Source: Pseudomonadota bacterium
GTDB lineage: Bacteria; Pseudomonadota; Gammaproteobacteria; Acidithiobacillales; Acidithiobacillaceae
Direction of reading: 5' to 3'
DNA: 64,000 nt
Assembly: GCA_021821885.1 (NCBI GenBank)
Contig: JAKARO010000008.1
Coordinates: 1-64,000 of the forward strand
Part shown: positions 50,347-60,343 of the stretch, piece after piece
Position numbering within the stretch: the first letter of the stretch is position 1
Layout of the letters: every line of letters starts with the position of its first letter
Translations under genes and position numbers: made by a program
The notes under the pieces: generated by a model
Seen by the model: only the letters and a program-made list of their open reading frames with translations
Told to the model about the DNA's origin: nothing
Database searches by the model: none

Positions 50347-51705
50347 CTAGCGCAGGGTTACCAGCTCCTCAGCGCTGGTGGGGTGGATGGCGAGGGTATC
50401 GTCGAAGTCTTTTTTCGTGGCACCCATCCGGATGGCCACGGTAAAACCCTGCAGAATTTCCTCCACGCCGTCGCCAATGGCGTGAAGTCCCACAACCTTT
50501 TCGTCCGGTCCCGCCGTGACCAGTTTCATGGCGGTCCGCTCGGGGTCGGCGTCCAGCACTCTTAGGAGTGGAGTAAAACAGGTGCTATAGGACCGGACGC
50601 TGTCCGGGCCATAGCGTTCCTGGGCTTCGCTCTCGGTCATGCCCACCGTGGCTATGGGCGGATGGCTAAAAATAACGGTAGGAACAGGCTGGGCATCCAG
50701 ATGCCTTTCTTCCTGTCCGCCAAACAGCCGGTCGGCCAGGCGCCGTCCCGCGGCAATCGCAACCGGCGTAAGGGCCGGAGCCCGGGTGATGTCGCCCACG
50801 GCATGGATGCCTTCTGCCGAGGTATTCTGGAACCGGTCAACGGCAACAAAGCCGCTGCTATCGGCTTCGACCCCCGCCGATTCCAGCCCGAGATCGCCCG
50901 TCCGCGGGGTCCGGCCGATTGCCCAGAGAACGGTATCCAGTCCACCAAGATACTCGCCATCCGAAAAATGCAGACAGAGACCATCTTCCCTTCTTTCTAG
51001 CTGGAGGACATGGCGCCCCGCGAGAAGGTTGATTCCCTGACGAACCATGGCGTCCATCAGGTGCTCCCGCAGCATTGTCTCAAATCCATCAAGAAAATGG
51101 TTGCGACGCATGACCAGCGTGGTGTCGCTTCCCAGGGAATGCAGCACCCCGGCAAGTTCCACGGCAATATAGCCTGCACCGACCACTGCTACCCTGCGTG
51201 GCTGCTGCTCCAGCGCAAAAAAACCGTCAGAGACGGTACCATGGCTGGCCCCGGGGATTTCCGGCCAGAGCGGGATTCCTCCGGTAGCGAGAAGAATATG
51301 GGGTGCGGCAAGAACCCGGTCTTTATCCACTGTGACACGCTGGGCCCCTTCGAGCCGACCATGCCCCCGGAAAAGAGTAACCCCATTTCTGGCAAGGCCC
51401 TCGGCGTAGCGGCCGTTCAGGCGCTGAATATATGCGTCACGCCGGGATTTGAGGATTTCCCAGTGGAACTGTAGCGGTGTGCCGGTATGGCCGTGGCTGG
51501 CGGCCAGTGCCTGTCCGGAGGAAAGGCTGGCGGCATTCCAGAAGATTTTTTTGGGAACGCAGCCAGCATTGACACAGGTACCGCCCAGTGGCCCGTCCGC
51601 GACGAGGGCGACCCGGGCCCCATAGTTCGCGGCCCGGTTGGCACAGGCGATGCCACCACTGCCACCACCAATGACAACAAGATCAAAAGATCGCACGGTT
51701 GCCAT
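50347..51705 (-). CDS. gor: Glutathione-disulfide reductase
   Basis: 452 residues. FAD motif VVIGGGSGGIACANRAA, redox-active GGTCVNAGCVPKK (Cys42 and Cys47 region), NADPH-binding VVGAGYIAVELAGVLHSLG, and the dimer-interface C-terminus with the catalytic His (LAIHPTSAEELVTL) define glutathione reductase. It regenerates GSH. It lies 68 bases after a peroxiredoxin-glutaredoxin hybrid that consumes GSH, in the same direction. Confidence 0.93.
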   Translation of the reverse strand: MATVRSFDLVVIGGGSGGIACANRAANYGARVALVADGPLGGTCVNAGCVPKKIFWNAASLSSGQALAASHGHTGTPLQFHWEILKSRRDAYIQRLNGRYAEGLARNGVTLFRGHGRLEGAQRVTVDKDRVLAAPHILLATGGIPLWPEIPGASHGTVSDGFFALEQQPRRVAVVGAGYIAVELAGVLHSLGSDTTLVMRRNHFLDGFETMLREHLMDAMVRQGINLLAGRHVLQLERREDGLCLHFSDGEYLGGLDTVLWAIGRTPRTGDLGLESAGVEADSSGFVAVDRFQNTSAEGIHAVGDITRAPALTPVAIAAGRRLADRLFGGQEERHLDAQPVPTVIFSHPPIATVGMTESEAQERYGPDSVRSYSTCFTPLLRVLDADPERTAMKLVTAGPDEKVVGLHAIGDGVEEILQGFTVAIRMGATKKDFDDTLAIHPTSAEELVTLR

Positions 51706-51773
51706 GCGTTTTTTCCTTTTGGGACTTTGGGACAGCCCGACCTTCCGGTACCTTCCTCCGGGTGGACCAGACA

Positions 51774-52517
51774 TTACCGGACACCGAGATGCCGCGCCAG
51801 ATCGTCGGCCCCACCGATATGCCTGCCGCCAATGAAGATCTGGGGGACGGTAGAGCGCCCGCTGACCGCACGCAGGCTCCTGGAGGTAACACCTGTTCCC
51901 ATTCCAGTGCGGATTTCCTCATATTCCAGGCCCTGTTCCTGCAGCATGGATTTGGCCCGGGCGCAATGCGGGCAGCCATCCCGGGTGAAGAGGGTGATAA
52001 ACTCGGGATCCTTGGCCTCGGGATTGATATGGCGGAGCATGGTGTCCGCATCTGAAACCTCAAAGGGATCCCCGGGCCTGTCGGGCTCAACGTACATTTT
52101 TTCGATAATTCCATCCCGGACCAGCATGGAATATCGCCAGGAACGCCGGCCAAAGCCAAGGTCACTCTTGTCTACCAGCATTCCCATGCCGGCAGTGAAT
52201 TCGGCGTTTCCATCGGGCACCAGACGGACATGGCTGACAGCAAGTTCCTGGGCCCAAGCCTCCATGACAAAGGCGTCATTCACGGAAATGCAGAGTATGC
52301 TGTCCACTCCGTTTTCACGGAAGGTCGGGGCAAGTTCATTGTATCGGGGAAGGTGGCTGGAAGAGCAGGTGGGAGTAAAGGCCCCGGGCAGGGAAAAGAC
52401 GATGACGGTTTTCCCCCCAAAAAGCTCGCGACTGGTGACATCCCGCCACTGGCTGTTTTCCCGCGTCCGAAAAGTGACCTGGGGAATTTTTTTTCCTTCC
52501 ATATTGGCAAGTTTCAT
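51774..52517 (-). CDS. Peroxiredoxin-glutaredoxin hybrid (GSH peroxidase)
   Basis: 247 residues: an N-terminal Prx5-type domain with the peroxidatic Cys in LPGAFTPTCSSSHLPRYNEL, then a glutaredoxin domain with CPHC (FTRDGCPHCARAKSML) and TVPQIFIGGRHIGG. The fused protein reduces hydroperoxides with glutathione directly, as in Haemophilus. It is located just before gor, so the pair forms a complete GSH-linked peroxidase cycle. Confidence 0.93.
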   Translation of the reverse strand: MKLANMEGKKIPQVTFRTRENSQWRDVTSRELFGGKTVIVFSLPGAFTPTCSSSHLPRYNELAPTFRENGVDSILCISVNDAFVMEAWAQELAVSHVRLVPDGNAEFTAGMGMLVDKSDLGFGRRSWRYSMLVRDGIIEKMYVEPDRPGDPFEVSDADTMLRHINPEAKDPEFITLFTRDGCPHCARAKSMLQEQGLEYEEIRTGMGTGVTSRSLRAVSGRSTVPQIFIGGRHIGGADDLARHLGVR

Positions 52518-52617
52518 GCGTTTGCTCCTTGGATTCAGTGGCCCAGTTATTTTACTAGAAATAATTTTATATTATGTCTAAATTTGGCGCAAGGACCCCA
52601 GTCCCGGGGCTGGAGGA

Positions 52618-53730
52618 TCAGGCAAGTCCCAGATAGAAAGCGGCTGTTTCAAGCCCTCCATGCCGGATCTGGAAATCCGCCTGTGCCCGGACCGTATTTT
52701 TGGCATGATAGGCAATGCCAGCACCCGCACGCCGAAGCATGGGCAGGTCGTTGGCGCCATCGCCTATGGCGACACAGTGCCCTGCATCAGTCCCGGCGGC
52801 AATCGCCAGAAGATCCAGAATGTCGGCCTTGGCATCCGCATCAATGATGTCTCCAACTATCTGGCCGGTGATCCGGCCGTCCCGGATTTCCAGAGTGTTG
52901 GCGAAGGCGTAGTCCAGATCCAGCTGCTCCTGGATGTGCCGTGTAAACTGGGTAAAACCTCCAGAAACAACCCCGGTTTCCATGCCGGCACGCCTGGCGG
53001 CTGCAATGAGCTCCCTCGCGCCGGGACTCAGGGCCAGGCGCTCGCGGATGACGGCCCCAATGGCACTTTCCGGGGTTCCAGCAAGGAGACGTACCCGTTC
53101 CCGCAGGGAACTGCGGAAATCCAGTTCACCCGCCATGGAGCGTTCCGTAATGGCTGCAATCTGTTTCTTGAGGCCGAGATGGGCGCCAAGTTCGTCTATG
53201 CACTCAATGCTGATCAGTGTAGAGTCCATGTCGCTTAGCAGCAGGCGGAAATGCCCGCTGTCCCACCTGGGTGTCAGGGCAGCATCAATGGCCAGTCCCT
53301 CCAGGGCTTCCGCCAGCTGGTGGTTCCCCAAGGGCAGCAGGAGTTCCGGTCCAAAAATTTCCAGAACCAGAGTTTTCCCCTGGGTGGCAAGAACCTTGCC
53401 GGGCACGAATCCCTGCAGACGGAGGGTTGTCAGGGCACGGCGCAGCACCTCTTCCCCACCATCTCCGTGCAGTACCAGACGGCGGGGCGTCGTCTGGTGA
53501 TCTGAAGGTGCCCAAAGTATTTCCCGTCCCTGGGCGATTCCCTGGCGGGAAAGTTCCTCAAGAAAAGGGAGCAGTTCCCGGGTGGCGATGGGAAGTTCCC
53601 AGTCCTGCAGCCAGAGGCCCCAGATCTCCCTCTGTTCAGTTTCTCCCGAAACGATCTGCCCCATGCTGGGAGGCAGGGGCATGCGGCCACAGCGACTGGG
53701 GCTGAGAATGGCAAGTCTGGTGCTGCCCAT
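52618..53730 (-). CDS. serB: Phosphoserine phosphatase
   Basis: 370 residues. HAD-family signature LLSDMDSTLISIECIDELG with the nucleophile Asp, VVSGGFTQFTRHIQEQL, and VAIGDGANDLPMLRRAGAG. It dephosphorylates phosphoserine to serine. The N-terminal part (about 1-160) is an ACT-like regulatory region, longer than in E. coli SerB. It starts 16 bases after the mfd stop in the same direction. Confidence 0.93.
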   Translation of the reverse strand: MGSTRLAILSPSRCGRMPLPPSMGQIVSGETEQREIWGLWLQDWELPIATRELLPFLEELSRQGIAQGREILWAPSDHQTTPRRLVLHGDGGEEVLRRALTTLRLQGFVPGKVLATQGKTLVLEIFGPELLLPLGNHQLAEALEGLAIDAALTPRWDSGHFRLLLSDMDSTLISIECIDELGAHLGLKKQIAAITERSMAGELDFRSSLRERVRLLAGTPESAIGAVIRERLALSPGARELIAAARRAGMETGVVSGGFTQFTRHIQEQLDLDYAFANTLEIRDGRITGQIVGDIIDADAKADILDLLAIAAGTDAGHCVAIGDGANDLPMLRRAGAGIAYHAKNTVRAQADFQIRHGGLETAAFYLGLA

Positions 53731-53746
53731 TGCAGAATCCTCGAAG

Positions 53747-56700
53747 TTAAATATGCAGGGAACGGATGATGTCCAGCATGGCCTCACAGCGGGCCTCGCC
53801 ATCTGGCAGGGTCTTCCGGATGCGGAGGGAGCGTTCCCCCTCCAGCTGGTATACTCCGCCCGGCTGCTGGATCAGGGCGATAACCTTCTCGGGAGCAACC
53901 TGATGGTTCTCGCCAAATTCCAGCCGGGCTCCCTGGGGCCCGGCATCAATGCGCTCGATGCCGATGGCCTGGGCCTTCAGGCGCAGATGGGTCTGGCACA
54001 GCAGGGTTTTTACCGCGTCCGGCAGTGGGCCAAAACGGTCCACCATCTCGACCATGATTTCTCCGATGCCCCGGATATCCCGGAGATTGGCCAGTCGCTT
54101 GTATAGCTGCAGGCGGAGATGGACGTCGGGCAGATAGACGGAAGGGATCAGGGCCGGTGTGTTGAGATGGATCTGCGGACCTTCCTGGCGTTTTTCGGCA
54201 AGGCTGTGGGGATCCCGGCCGTTCCGGATAGCCGCCACGGCCTCGTTCAGCCAGTCCATGAAAAGGGTAAACCCGACTTCATCCAGATGCCCGCTCTGGG
54301 CATCTCCCAGAAGCTCGCCAGCCCCCCGGATTTCCAGGTCGTGACTTGCCAGGGCAAAGCCCACACCCAGATCCTCCAGGGACTGTATGGCATCCAGGCG
54401 CCGGCGTGCGTCTTCTGTCATTGCCCTCGGATCGGGTGTAAAGAGATAGCAGTAGGCCCGCTGGTGGGCGCGGCCCACTCTTCCACGCAGCTGGTGGAGC
54501 TGGGCCAGGCCAAACCGGTCGGCGCGGTCGATCAGCATGGTGTTCGCGTGGGGGTTGTCGATTCCGGATTCGATGATGGTAGTGCAGAGCAGCAGGTCAA
54601 AGCGCTGGTGGTAAAAATCCAGCATGACTGCCTCCAGTTCATTCTCGGGCATCTGGCCATGGGCCACTCTCAGCCGGATGTCGGGGACCAGACGGCGAAG
54701 CATCGCGGCACTGCGTTCAATGTCCCGGACTTCATTGTGCAGGAAGTAAATCTGTCCTGCCCGATGGATCTCGCGCTGGCAGGCTTCGCGAATGCTCTCT
54801 TCCGAAAAAGTCTGGACAAAGGTGCGCACTGGCTGCCGCCGTTGGGGGGGGGTGGCAATGATGGAAAGATCCCGCAGGCCGGCCAGGGAAAGATTGAGGG
54901 TACGCGGGATCGGGGTGGCGGTGAGCGTGAGGACGTCCACTTCGCTCCGCAGGGCCTTGATCTGTTCCTTCTGGCGGACACCAAACCGGTGCTCCTCATC
55001 CAGGATCAGGAGACCCAAATCCTGGAAAACGACATCTTTCTGCAGGAGGCGGTGGGTACCGATGAGAATCCGTATCTCGCCGGTGGCAATCGCCCGGAGG
55101 ATGTCCGCACGTTCCCTGGGTTTCTGGAAGCGGGACAGGACAGAGACACGGAAGGGCAGACCGGCAAAACGGTCCCGAAAATTTTCGTGGTGCTGCTGGG
55201 CCAGGAGGGTGGTTGGAACCAGAACGGCCACCTGGGCACCGCCCCGGACAGCAAGAAAGGCGGCACGGAGGGCCACTTCCGTTTTTCCGAAGCCGACATC
55301 GCCACAGATCAGCCGGTCCATGGGATGTGGCCGGGTCATGTCTGCAATCACGGAATCAATGGCCGTCTGCTGGTCAGGTGTTTCCTCAAAAGGAAAACGC
55401 GAGACAAAGTCCCAGTAGGATTCATCCGGTGGGGGAAAGGCACGGCCGGGACGGGCAGCCCGCCGGGCATAGATGTCCAGCAGCTCACTTGCGGCATCAA
55501 TGGCCTTCTGCCTTGCACGGGCTTTGGCCCGGTCCCACTGGTGCCCGCCAAGGCGCGACAGTTCCGGTTCGACCTGCGTATTGCTGACATAGCGGGCAAT
55601 CCGGTCCATCTGCTCCACCGGCACATAGACCAGATCTCCACCAGCGTATTCCAGGGTTACATATTCGTTGACATCCCCTTGCCCGGCAAAAGGGGTATCC
55701 AGGGACCGGAAGCGGCCAATGCCATAATCCTCATGGGTTACAGGATCGCCGGGCTGCAGCTCCCCAAGATCGCGCAGCAGGCCTTCCATGCTCCGCTGCC
55801 GGGCTTTTCCGCTGCGTCGCTGCGCAAAGATGCGGTCGCCAAAAATTTGTGCCTCGGAAATGAGTGCAAGATCAATGCGTCCGCGGGTCCGGTGCAGCAG
55901 GCCCCGCTCCAGGGGGGTGACGGCGAGGGAGAGCCGGGCATTTCCTCCTGCGAAATCTGGCCAGTCCCGTACTCTTGCAGGCGACATCCCATGCTGGGAA
56001 AGGTGTTCTGACAGGGCTTCCGCACGCCCGAGGGATTCAGCGGCAATAAGGGTGCGGGCGTCGTGGGGCAACTGGAGCAGAAACTGTTCCAGGCCCCGGA
56101 GGGGGGCGTCGGTGCTGCCCTGGAGTGCGGGCGGGGGCGGAAAGGATAATCCGTCTCCCACGTCTCCATCCTGGACCTCAACCACACCGTGCCTACCGAG
56201 AAACTGTTCCCATGCATCTGCGCCCAGCAGCAGCTCTTCAGGACGGAGAATGGGGTGGCTGGGATCGCTGGCCCGCTCCCCATGCCGTTCCTGCCAGTCC
56301 CTGCGGATCCCGGAAATGGCTGTTCCGAGGCCTGGCCCCACAAAAATGCAGGTATCAGAAGGCAGGTAGTCGCTGAAATGGCTGCATTCCGGAAAAAACA
56401 GGGGAAGGTAGTGCTCGGCGCCGGCAGGTACGGTTCCCCGGCTCGCCGCCCGGTAGATTTCTGCCCGTTGCGGATCCCCGGAAAACCGGGCGCGGAAAGC
56501 GGCACGGAATGTCTGCAGGGCACCACTGTCGACGGGCACTTCCCGTGCGGGAAGAAGCCCAATTTTGTCCACTTTCCCGAGACCGCGCTGGGTTTCAGGA
56601 TCGAAAGCCCGGATGCTCTCCACCTGTATGTCAAAAAGTTCGATACGGAATGGGGTCGTGCTGCCACCGGGGAACAGGTCGATGATGCCGCCACGCCAGG

Positions 56701-57199
56701 CAATATCGCCGGGTTCCGCGACCTCGCTGACACTGCTGTATCCGGCATCAATCAGGCGCTGGCGGAACTCTTCCGGATGCAGGGTGTCTCCTACCCGTAG
56801 CAGGAGGGCATGGCGGTCCAGGAAAGTGCGTGGGGGAAGCTTCTGCAGCAGCGCCGCCACAGGAGAAAGACAAAGACCGCGCCATCGGGGAAGCGCTGCG
56901 AGGGTGGCCAGACGGGTTGTGCTAGCCTCACTGGGCGGACTGAGGCGGTCGTAGGGCAGGATATCCCGGTCGGGGAATACCAGGGGAGGTTGCAGGTCCG
57001 GAGCAAAAAACTGCCATTCCCGCTGCCATTCCTCCAGTTCCCGGCTGCTGTTCAGAATGACCAGCACGGGCCTGTTCCAGGACCGCTGCGCCTCCGCGAT
57101 CCAGAGTGCCTGCGCGGCCCCGTGAAGCTGGGTCAGAACCCGTCTTGTCCCGGGACGTGGCGCCTGGTTCCCGGCCATCTCTGTCAGCAAAACCGTCAC
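53747..57199 (-). CDS. mfd: Transcription-repair coupling factor
   Basis: 1150 residues, full length. Order: UvrB-like N-terminus (PLVFPDRDILPYDRLSPP), RNA-polymerase interaction domain (GDPVTHEDYGIGRFRSLDTP, LVYVPVEQMDRIARYVS), and a RecG-like translocase with GDVGFGKTEVALRAAFLA (Walker A), LLILDEEHRFG (DEEH box), LTATPIPRTLNLSL and GRVGRAHQRAY. It releases stalled RNA polymerase and recruits UvrA. The GTG start at 57199 is likely; an ATG seven codons later is possible. Confidence 0.96.
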   Translation of the reverse strand: MTVLLTEMAGNQAPRPGTRRVLTQLHGAAQALWIAEAQRSWNRPVLVILNSSRELEEWQREWQFFAPDLQPPLVFPDRDILPYDRLSPPSEASTTRLATLAALPRWRGLCLSPVAALLQKLPPRTFLDRHALLLRVGDTLHPEEFRQRLIDAGYSSVSEVAEPGDIAWRGGIIDLFPGGSTTPFRIELFDIQVESIRAFDPETQRGLGKVDKIGLLPAREVPVDSGALQTFRAAFRARFSGDPQRAEIYRAASRGTVPAGAEHYLPLFFPECSHFSDYLPSDTCIFVGPGLGTAISGIRRDWQERHGERASDPSHPILRPEELLLGADAWEQFLGRHGVVEVQDGDVGDGLSFPPPPALQGSTDAPLRGLEQFLLQLPHDARTLIAAESLGRAEALSEHLSQHGMSPARVRDWPDFAGGNARLSLAVTPLERGLLHRTRGRIDLALISEAQIFGDRIFAQRRSGKARQRSMEGLLRDLGELQPGDPVTHEDYGIGRFRSLDTPFAGQGDVNEYVTLEYAGGDLVYVPVEQMDRIARYVSNTQVEPELSRLGGHQWDRAKARARQKAIDAASELLDIYARRAARPGRAFPPPDESYWDFVSRFPFEETPDQQTAIDSVIADMTRPHPMDRLICGDVGFGKTEVALRAAFLAVRGGAQVAVLVPTTLLAQQHHENFRDRFAGLPFRVSVLSRFQKPRERADILRAIATGEIRILIGTHRLLQKDVVFQDLGLLILDEEHRFGVRQKEQIKALRSEVDVLTLTATPIPRTLNLSLAGLRDLSIIATPPQRRQPVRTFVQTFSEESIREACQREIHRAGQIYFLHNEVRDIERSAAMLRRLVPDIRLRVAHGQMPENELEAVMLDFYHQRFDLLLCTTIIESGIDNPHANTMLIDRADRFGLAQLHQLRGRVGRAHQRAYCYLFTPDPRAMTEDARRRLDAIQSLEDLGVGFALASHDLEIRGAGELLGDAQSGHLDEVGFTLFMDWLNEAVAAIRNGRDPHSLAEKRQEGPQIHLNTPALIPSVYLPDVHLRLQLYKRLANLRDIRGIGEIMVEMVDRFGPLPDAVKTLLCQTHLRLKAQAIGIERIDAGPQGARLEFGENHQVAPEKVIALIQQPGGVYQLEGERSLRIRKTLPDGEARCEAMLDIIRSLHI

Positions 57200-57295
57200 C
57201 CCTGAGTAAAGGCAGACAGTCTATAAGGGGAGGACAAAAACTGCAAAATCTCCTGGATCAGGCTATCATGCCCGAAAAACCGACCTGGAGACAGC

Positions 57296-58009
57296 ATGGT
57301 GGAACGAGTGTGGGCCTTGGTTCCTGCAGGGGGGCGTGGCCAGCGTTTTGGTACGGCACAGGCAAAACAGTATCTGCCGCTTCTGGACCGGCCGGTTCTG
57401 GCCCATGCCATGGAGCCCTTCCTGATGGAAGGGCGCATCAGCGGCCTGCAGCTGGTACTTCCAGGAACGGACCTGGAAACAGGTGCGTGGCACGCGATGG
57501 TGGAGCCGGTATCCGGACGGTTTCTTCCCCCGGTGATGGGGGGTGCAGAACGTGTGGATTCCGTCCGTCTGGGGCTTGAAGCCCTTCTGGCTCAGGGGGC
57601 GCTTCCCCAGGACTGGGTGCTGGTACACGATGCGGCACGCCCGTGCCTGCGCCGGGAAGACCTGTACCGGCTGCTGGATGCGCTGCCTTGCTGTCCGCAG
57701 GGGGCGCTGCTGGCTGTGCCCCTGGCTGATACCCTGAAACGGGGGGAGCAGGACCGTGTTGTAGGGACCGTGGACCGGGCAGGTCTCTGGCGGGCGCTTA
57801 CCCCACAGGCCTTTCCGATAGGCAGTCTGCTGGAGGCCATCACAGAAGCCCAGTCGCAGGGTCTTTCTGTCACCGATGAGGCTTCTGCGCTGGAACAGCG
57901 CGGGTGGCGTCCGCGACTTGTGCTGGGTCATTCGGACAACATCAAGGTGACTTTTCCGGAGGATCTGGATCTGGCCGCAGCCATACTGGCTGCCCGAAAA
58001 AGCAGTTGA
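57296..58009 (+). CDS. ispD: 2-C-methyl-D-erythritol 4-phosphate cytidylyltransferase
   Basis: 237 residues. It couples CTP to MEP in the non-mevalonate isoprenoid route. Family motifs: ALVPAGGRGQRFG, KQYLPLLDRPVLAHAMEPF, VLVHDAARPCLRREDL and TDEASALEQRG near the C-terminus. Followed by ispF after 18 bases; divergent from mfd. Confidence 0.95.
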   Translation: MVERVWALVPAGGRGQRFGTAQAKQYLPLLDRPVLAHAMEPFLMEGRISGLQLVLPGTDLETGAWHAMVEPVSGRFLPPVMGGAERVDSVRLGLEALLAQGALPQDWVLVHDAARPCLRREDLYRLLDALPCCPQGALLAVPLADTLKRGEQDRVVGTVDRAGLWRALTPQAFPIGSLLEAITEAQSQGLSVTDEASALEQRGWRPRLVLGHSDNIKVTFPEDLDLAAAILAARKSS

Positions 58010-58027
58010 GGCAGCAGGAGAGCAGCA

Positions 58028-58507
58028 ATGGAGATGCGAATTGGGCAGGGATTTGATGTGCATGCGCTTGTGGAAGGCCGGACCCTCGTTCTGGGGGGGG
58101 TCCACGTGCCCTTCCCCCGTGGTTTGGCCGGACATTCGGACGCCGATGTCCTGGTACATGCCATCTGTGATGCCCTGCTGGGTGCCGTCTCTCTCGGAGA
58201 TATAGGCGGGCACTTTCCGGACTCGGATCCTGCCTACGCAGGTGCCGATTCCCGGGCACTGCTCCGCCACTGTACCGCGCTCCTGCGTGCGAAGGGGTAT
58301 ATCCCGGTCAATATTGACTCCACCCTGATCTGCCAGCGCCCAAAACTCGCCCCCTTTATCCCCGAAATGCGCCACAATCTTGCGAAGGATGCGGGACTTC
58401 CAGTAGAGGCCATGAGCATCAAGGCCACGACCACGGAGCATCTGGGATTTGCCGGCCGGGAAGAGGGGATCGCTGCCCAGGCGGTCTGTCTCGTCCGGCA
58501 TGTCTGA
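58028..58507 (+). CDS. ispF: 2-C-methyl-D-erythritol 2,4-cyclodiphosphate synthase
   Basis: 159 residues, full length. Metal-binding start [30 protein letters not shown] and [18 protein letters not shown] are the family hallmarks, and the C-terminal [20 protein letters not shown] is present. Forms MEcPP in the isoprenoid pathway. It overlaps truD by 8 bases. Confidence 0.96.
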   Translation: MEMRIGQGFDVHALVEGRTLVLGGVHVPFPRGLAGHSDADVLVHAICDALLGAVSLGDIGGHFPDSDPAYAGADSRALLRHCTALLRAKGYIPVNIDSTLICQRPKLAPFIPEMRHNLAKDAGLPVEAMSIKATTTEHLGFAGREEGIAAQAVCLVRHV

Positions 58508-59609
58508 CCCCCTGCGCCGCGTCTATCCCGTTCCCGGTATTCCGGTTACGGCAGTCCTGCGCCCGGACCCGGAAGACTTCGAGGTCACGGAACTGCTGCC
58601 CTTCGGGCCTTCCGGGGATGGGGAGCATGTTTGGCTCCGGATAGAGAAATCCGGGTTGAACACGGAGGAGGTCGCGAAACATCTGGCCCGTCTTGCGGGT
58701 TTGCCCCTCCGGGACATTGGCTATGCGGGCCTGAAGGATCGCCATGCGGTGGCCCGGCAGGTTTTCACCCTGCCAGTACCCCCGGGGCGGGAGCCGGACT
58801 GGCAGAATCTGGAAGGAGAACGGCTCAAAATTCTGGAGGTGGGCCGGCACCACCGGAAGCTGCGGCGGGGAATCCTGCAGGGGAACCGCTTTCGTCTCCG
58901 TCTGCGGGAGGTCAGCGGGAGCCGTGCGGACTGGGAAGTGGTGCTATCCCGGCTGGGTCAGGTGGGCTTCCCAAACTATTTCGGTGCCCAGCGGTTTGGC
59001 CGGGACAATCTGGCTTCTGCCGGACGGATGCTGAAGGGGGACAGGAGAGGGCGCATGGCCCACCATCTTCGGTCGCTACTCTGGTCGGCTGCCCGCTCTG
59101 CCCTGTTCAACCTGGTGCTTGCGCGGAGAGTGGAACAGGACAGCTGGAACTGCATCCTGCCAGGAGAGATCGTCCAGCTTGCGGGGAGTCGTAGCCAGTT
59201 CCCTGCGGATCCAGAAGATGGGAAGGATCTCCAGACCCGGCTGGACATGTGGGATGTTCATCCTACCGGACCACTGCCGGGGAAAGCCGCCATGGCCCCT
59301 TCCGGGGTGGCAGGACTGCTGGAGCAGGAAGTGCTGGAGGCGTGGCCGGGCTTCCAGGATTCTCCAGGGAATGGAGTCGCCTGGGCGCAGGCGCTGGCTG
59401 CGCAAGGCCTGGAGGCGTCCCGCCGCGCACTGCGCAGCCGTCCTGAGGACATGCAGGTCCAGTGGACGCCCGGCCAAGAGCTGGTTCTGGATTTTTTTCT
59501 GCCATCTGGAGCATTCGCCACCGTCTGTCTGGAGGCCATGGGCGTTTCATGCCGTCCTGCCCGTGACGGAAGGCTTTTGTGCGCGCCGCAACCTTACGGT
59601 AAAGTATAG
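58500..59609 (+). CDS. truD: tRNA pseudouridine(13) synthase
   Basis: 369 residues. [14 protein letters not shown] carries the catalytic Asp, preceded by [20 protein letters not shown] and followed by [12 protein letters not shown], all diagnostic of TruD. It isomerises uridine 13 in tRNA-Glu. The ATG lies within the end of ispF (8-base overlap), the usual ispD-ispF-truD arrangement. Confidence 0.94.
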   Translation: MSDPLRRVYPVPGIPVTAVLRPDPEDFEVTELLPFGPSGDGEHVWLRIEKSGLNTEEVAKHLARLAGLPLRDIGYAGLKDRHAVARQVFTLPVPPGREPDWQNLEGERLKILEVGRHHRKLRRGILQGNRFRLRLREVSGSRADWEVVLSRLGQVGFPNYFGAQRFGRDNLASAGRMLKGDRRGRMAHHLRSLLWSAARSALFNLVLARRVEQDSWNCILPGEIVQLAGSRSQFPADPEDGKDLQTRLDMWDVHPTGPLPGKAAMAPSGVAGLLEQEVLEAWPGFQDSPGNGVAWAQALAAQGLEASRRALRSRPEDMQVQWTPGQELVLDFFLPSGAFATVCLEAMGVSCRPARDGRLLCAPQPYGKV

Positions 59610-59644
59610 CCTCGACAGTTGGGGCAGGTGCAGGAAGCTTAAAG

Positions 59645-60106
59645 ATGCAGAACCGGATGACCATCGGACGTCTGGCCCGGGATGCGGGCCTGGCAACGGA
59701 AACGCTCAGATACTATGAGCGTCTGGGACTGATCCGGCCTGCGCAGCGTACTGAGTCCAATTACCGGCTCTATGATGCCGAGGCCGAGGCGCGCCTCCGT
59801 TTTGTCCGCCGGGCCCAGCAGCTGGGATTTTCCCTTGCCGAAATACGGGAGCTTCTGGATTTCCGGTGCCATCCTGAAACGGATATGGGTGTGGTACGGG
59901 ATGCTGCCAGAGAAAAAATTGCCGATATTGACCGGAAAATGGCGGATCTCAAGCGCATGCGGGACGCTCTCGCGCTGGTAACGGACCAGTGTCCGGGGCA
60001 CGGACCAATAGACCAGTGTCCCATCCTTGCTTCCCTTTCCGACTCTCCGGGGGATTCCCCCGGATACGGCGACCGGGAAACCGCCACAGCCAGCCAGGAG
60101 GAATGA
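59645..60106 (+). CDS. MerR-family metal-responsive regulator
   Basis: 153 residues. MerR DNA-binding head (MTIGRLARDAGLATETLRYY, RTESNYRLYDAEAEARLRFV) and a coiled-coil dimerisation helix. Three cysteines in metal-site positions (FRCHPETD; then DQCPGHGPIDQCPI) resemble MerR/ZntR/CueR sensors; the C-x8-C spacing leaves the metal undecided, and copper is likely from the adjacent chaperone gene. Its TGA lies in the ATGA just before copZ, so the two are co-translated. Confidence 0.88.
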   Translation: MQNRMTIGRLARDAGLATETLRYYERLGLIRPAQRTESNYRLYDAEAEARLRFVRRAQQLGFSLAEIRELLDFRCHPETDMGVVRDAAREKIADIDRKMADLKRMRDALALVTDQCPGHGPIDQCPILASLSDSPGDSPGYGDRETATASQEE

Positions 60107-60108
60107 AC

Positions 60109-60318
60109 ATGGAAACGGTTGTACTGTCTGTAGGAGGAATGACGTGCCAGCACTGCGTGCGTGCTGTTGAAGAAGCTGTCCGCAGGATCGGGGGGGTGGC
60201 TTTGGTTCGTGTAGATCTGGCTTCAGGCCGGGTAGAAATCGAGGGAGATGGCCTTGACACCGGACTTCTGCTGGCGGCTGTCCGGGAAGAGGGCTATGAG
60301 GCGGTTATTGCTGCGTGA
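60109..60318 (+). CDS. copZ: Copper chaperone, heavy-metal-associated domain
   Basis: 69 residues. The MTCQHC motif (GGMTCQHCVRAVEEAV) of the ferredoxin-like HMA fold binds Cu(I). Of two in-frame ATGs, 60109 has the proper seven-base distance from GGAGG; the one at 60103 is only a base away from it. It follows the MerR regulator directly. No copper ATPase is adjacent, so its client lies elsewhere. Confidence 0.9.
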   Translation: METVVLSVGGMTCQHCVRAVEEAVRRIGGVALVRVDLASGRVEIEGDGLDTGLLLAAVREEGYEAVIAA

Positions 60319-60343
60319 TCTGCCGGCCGGTGAGGGTACGGGA

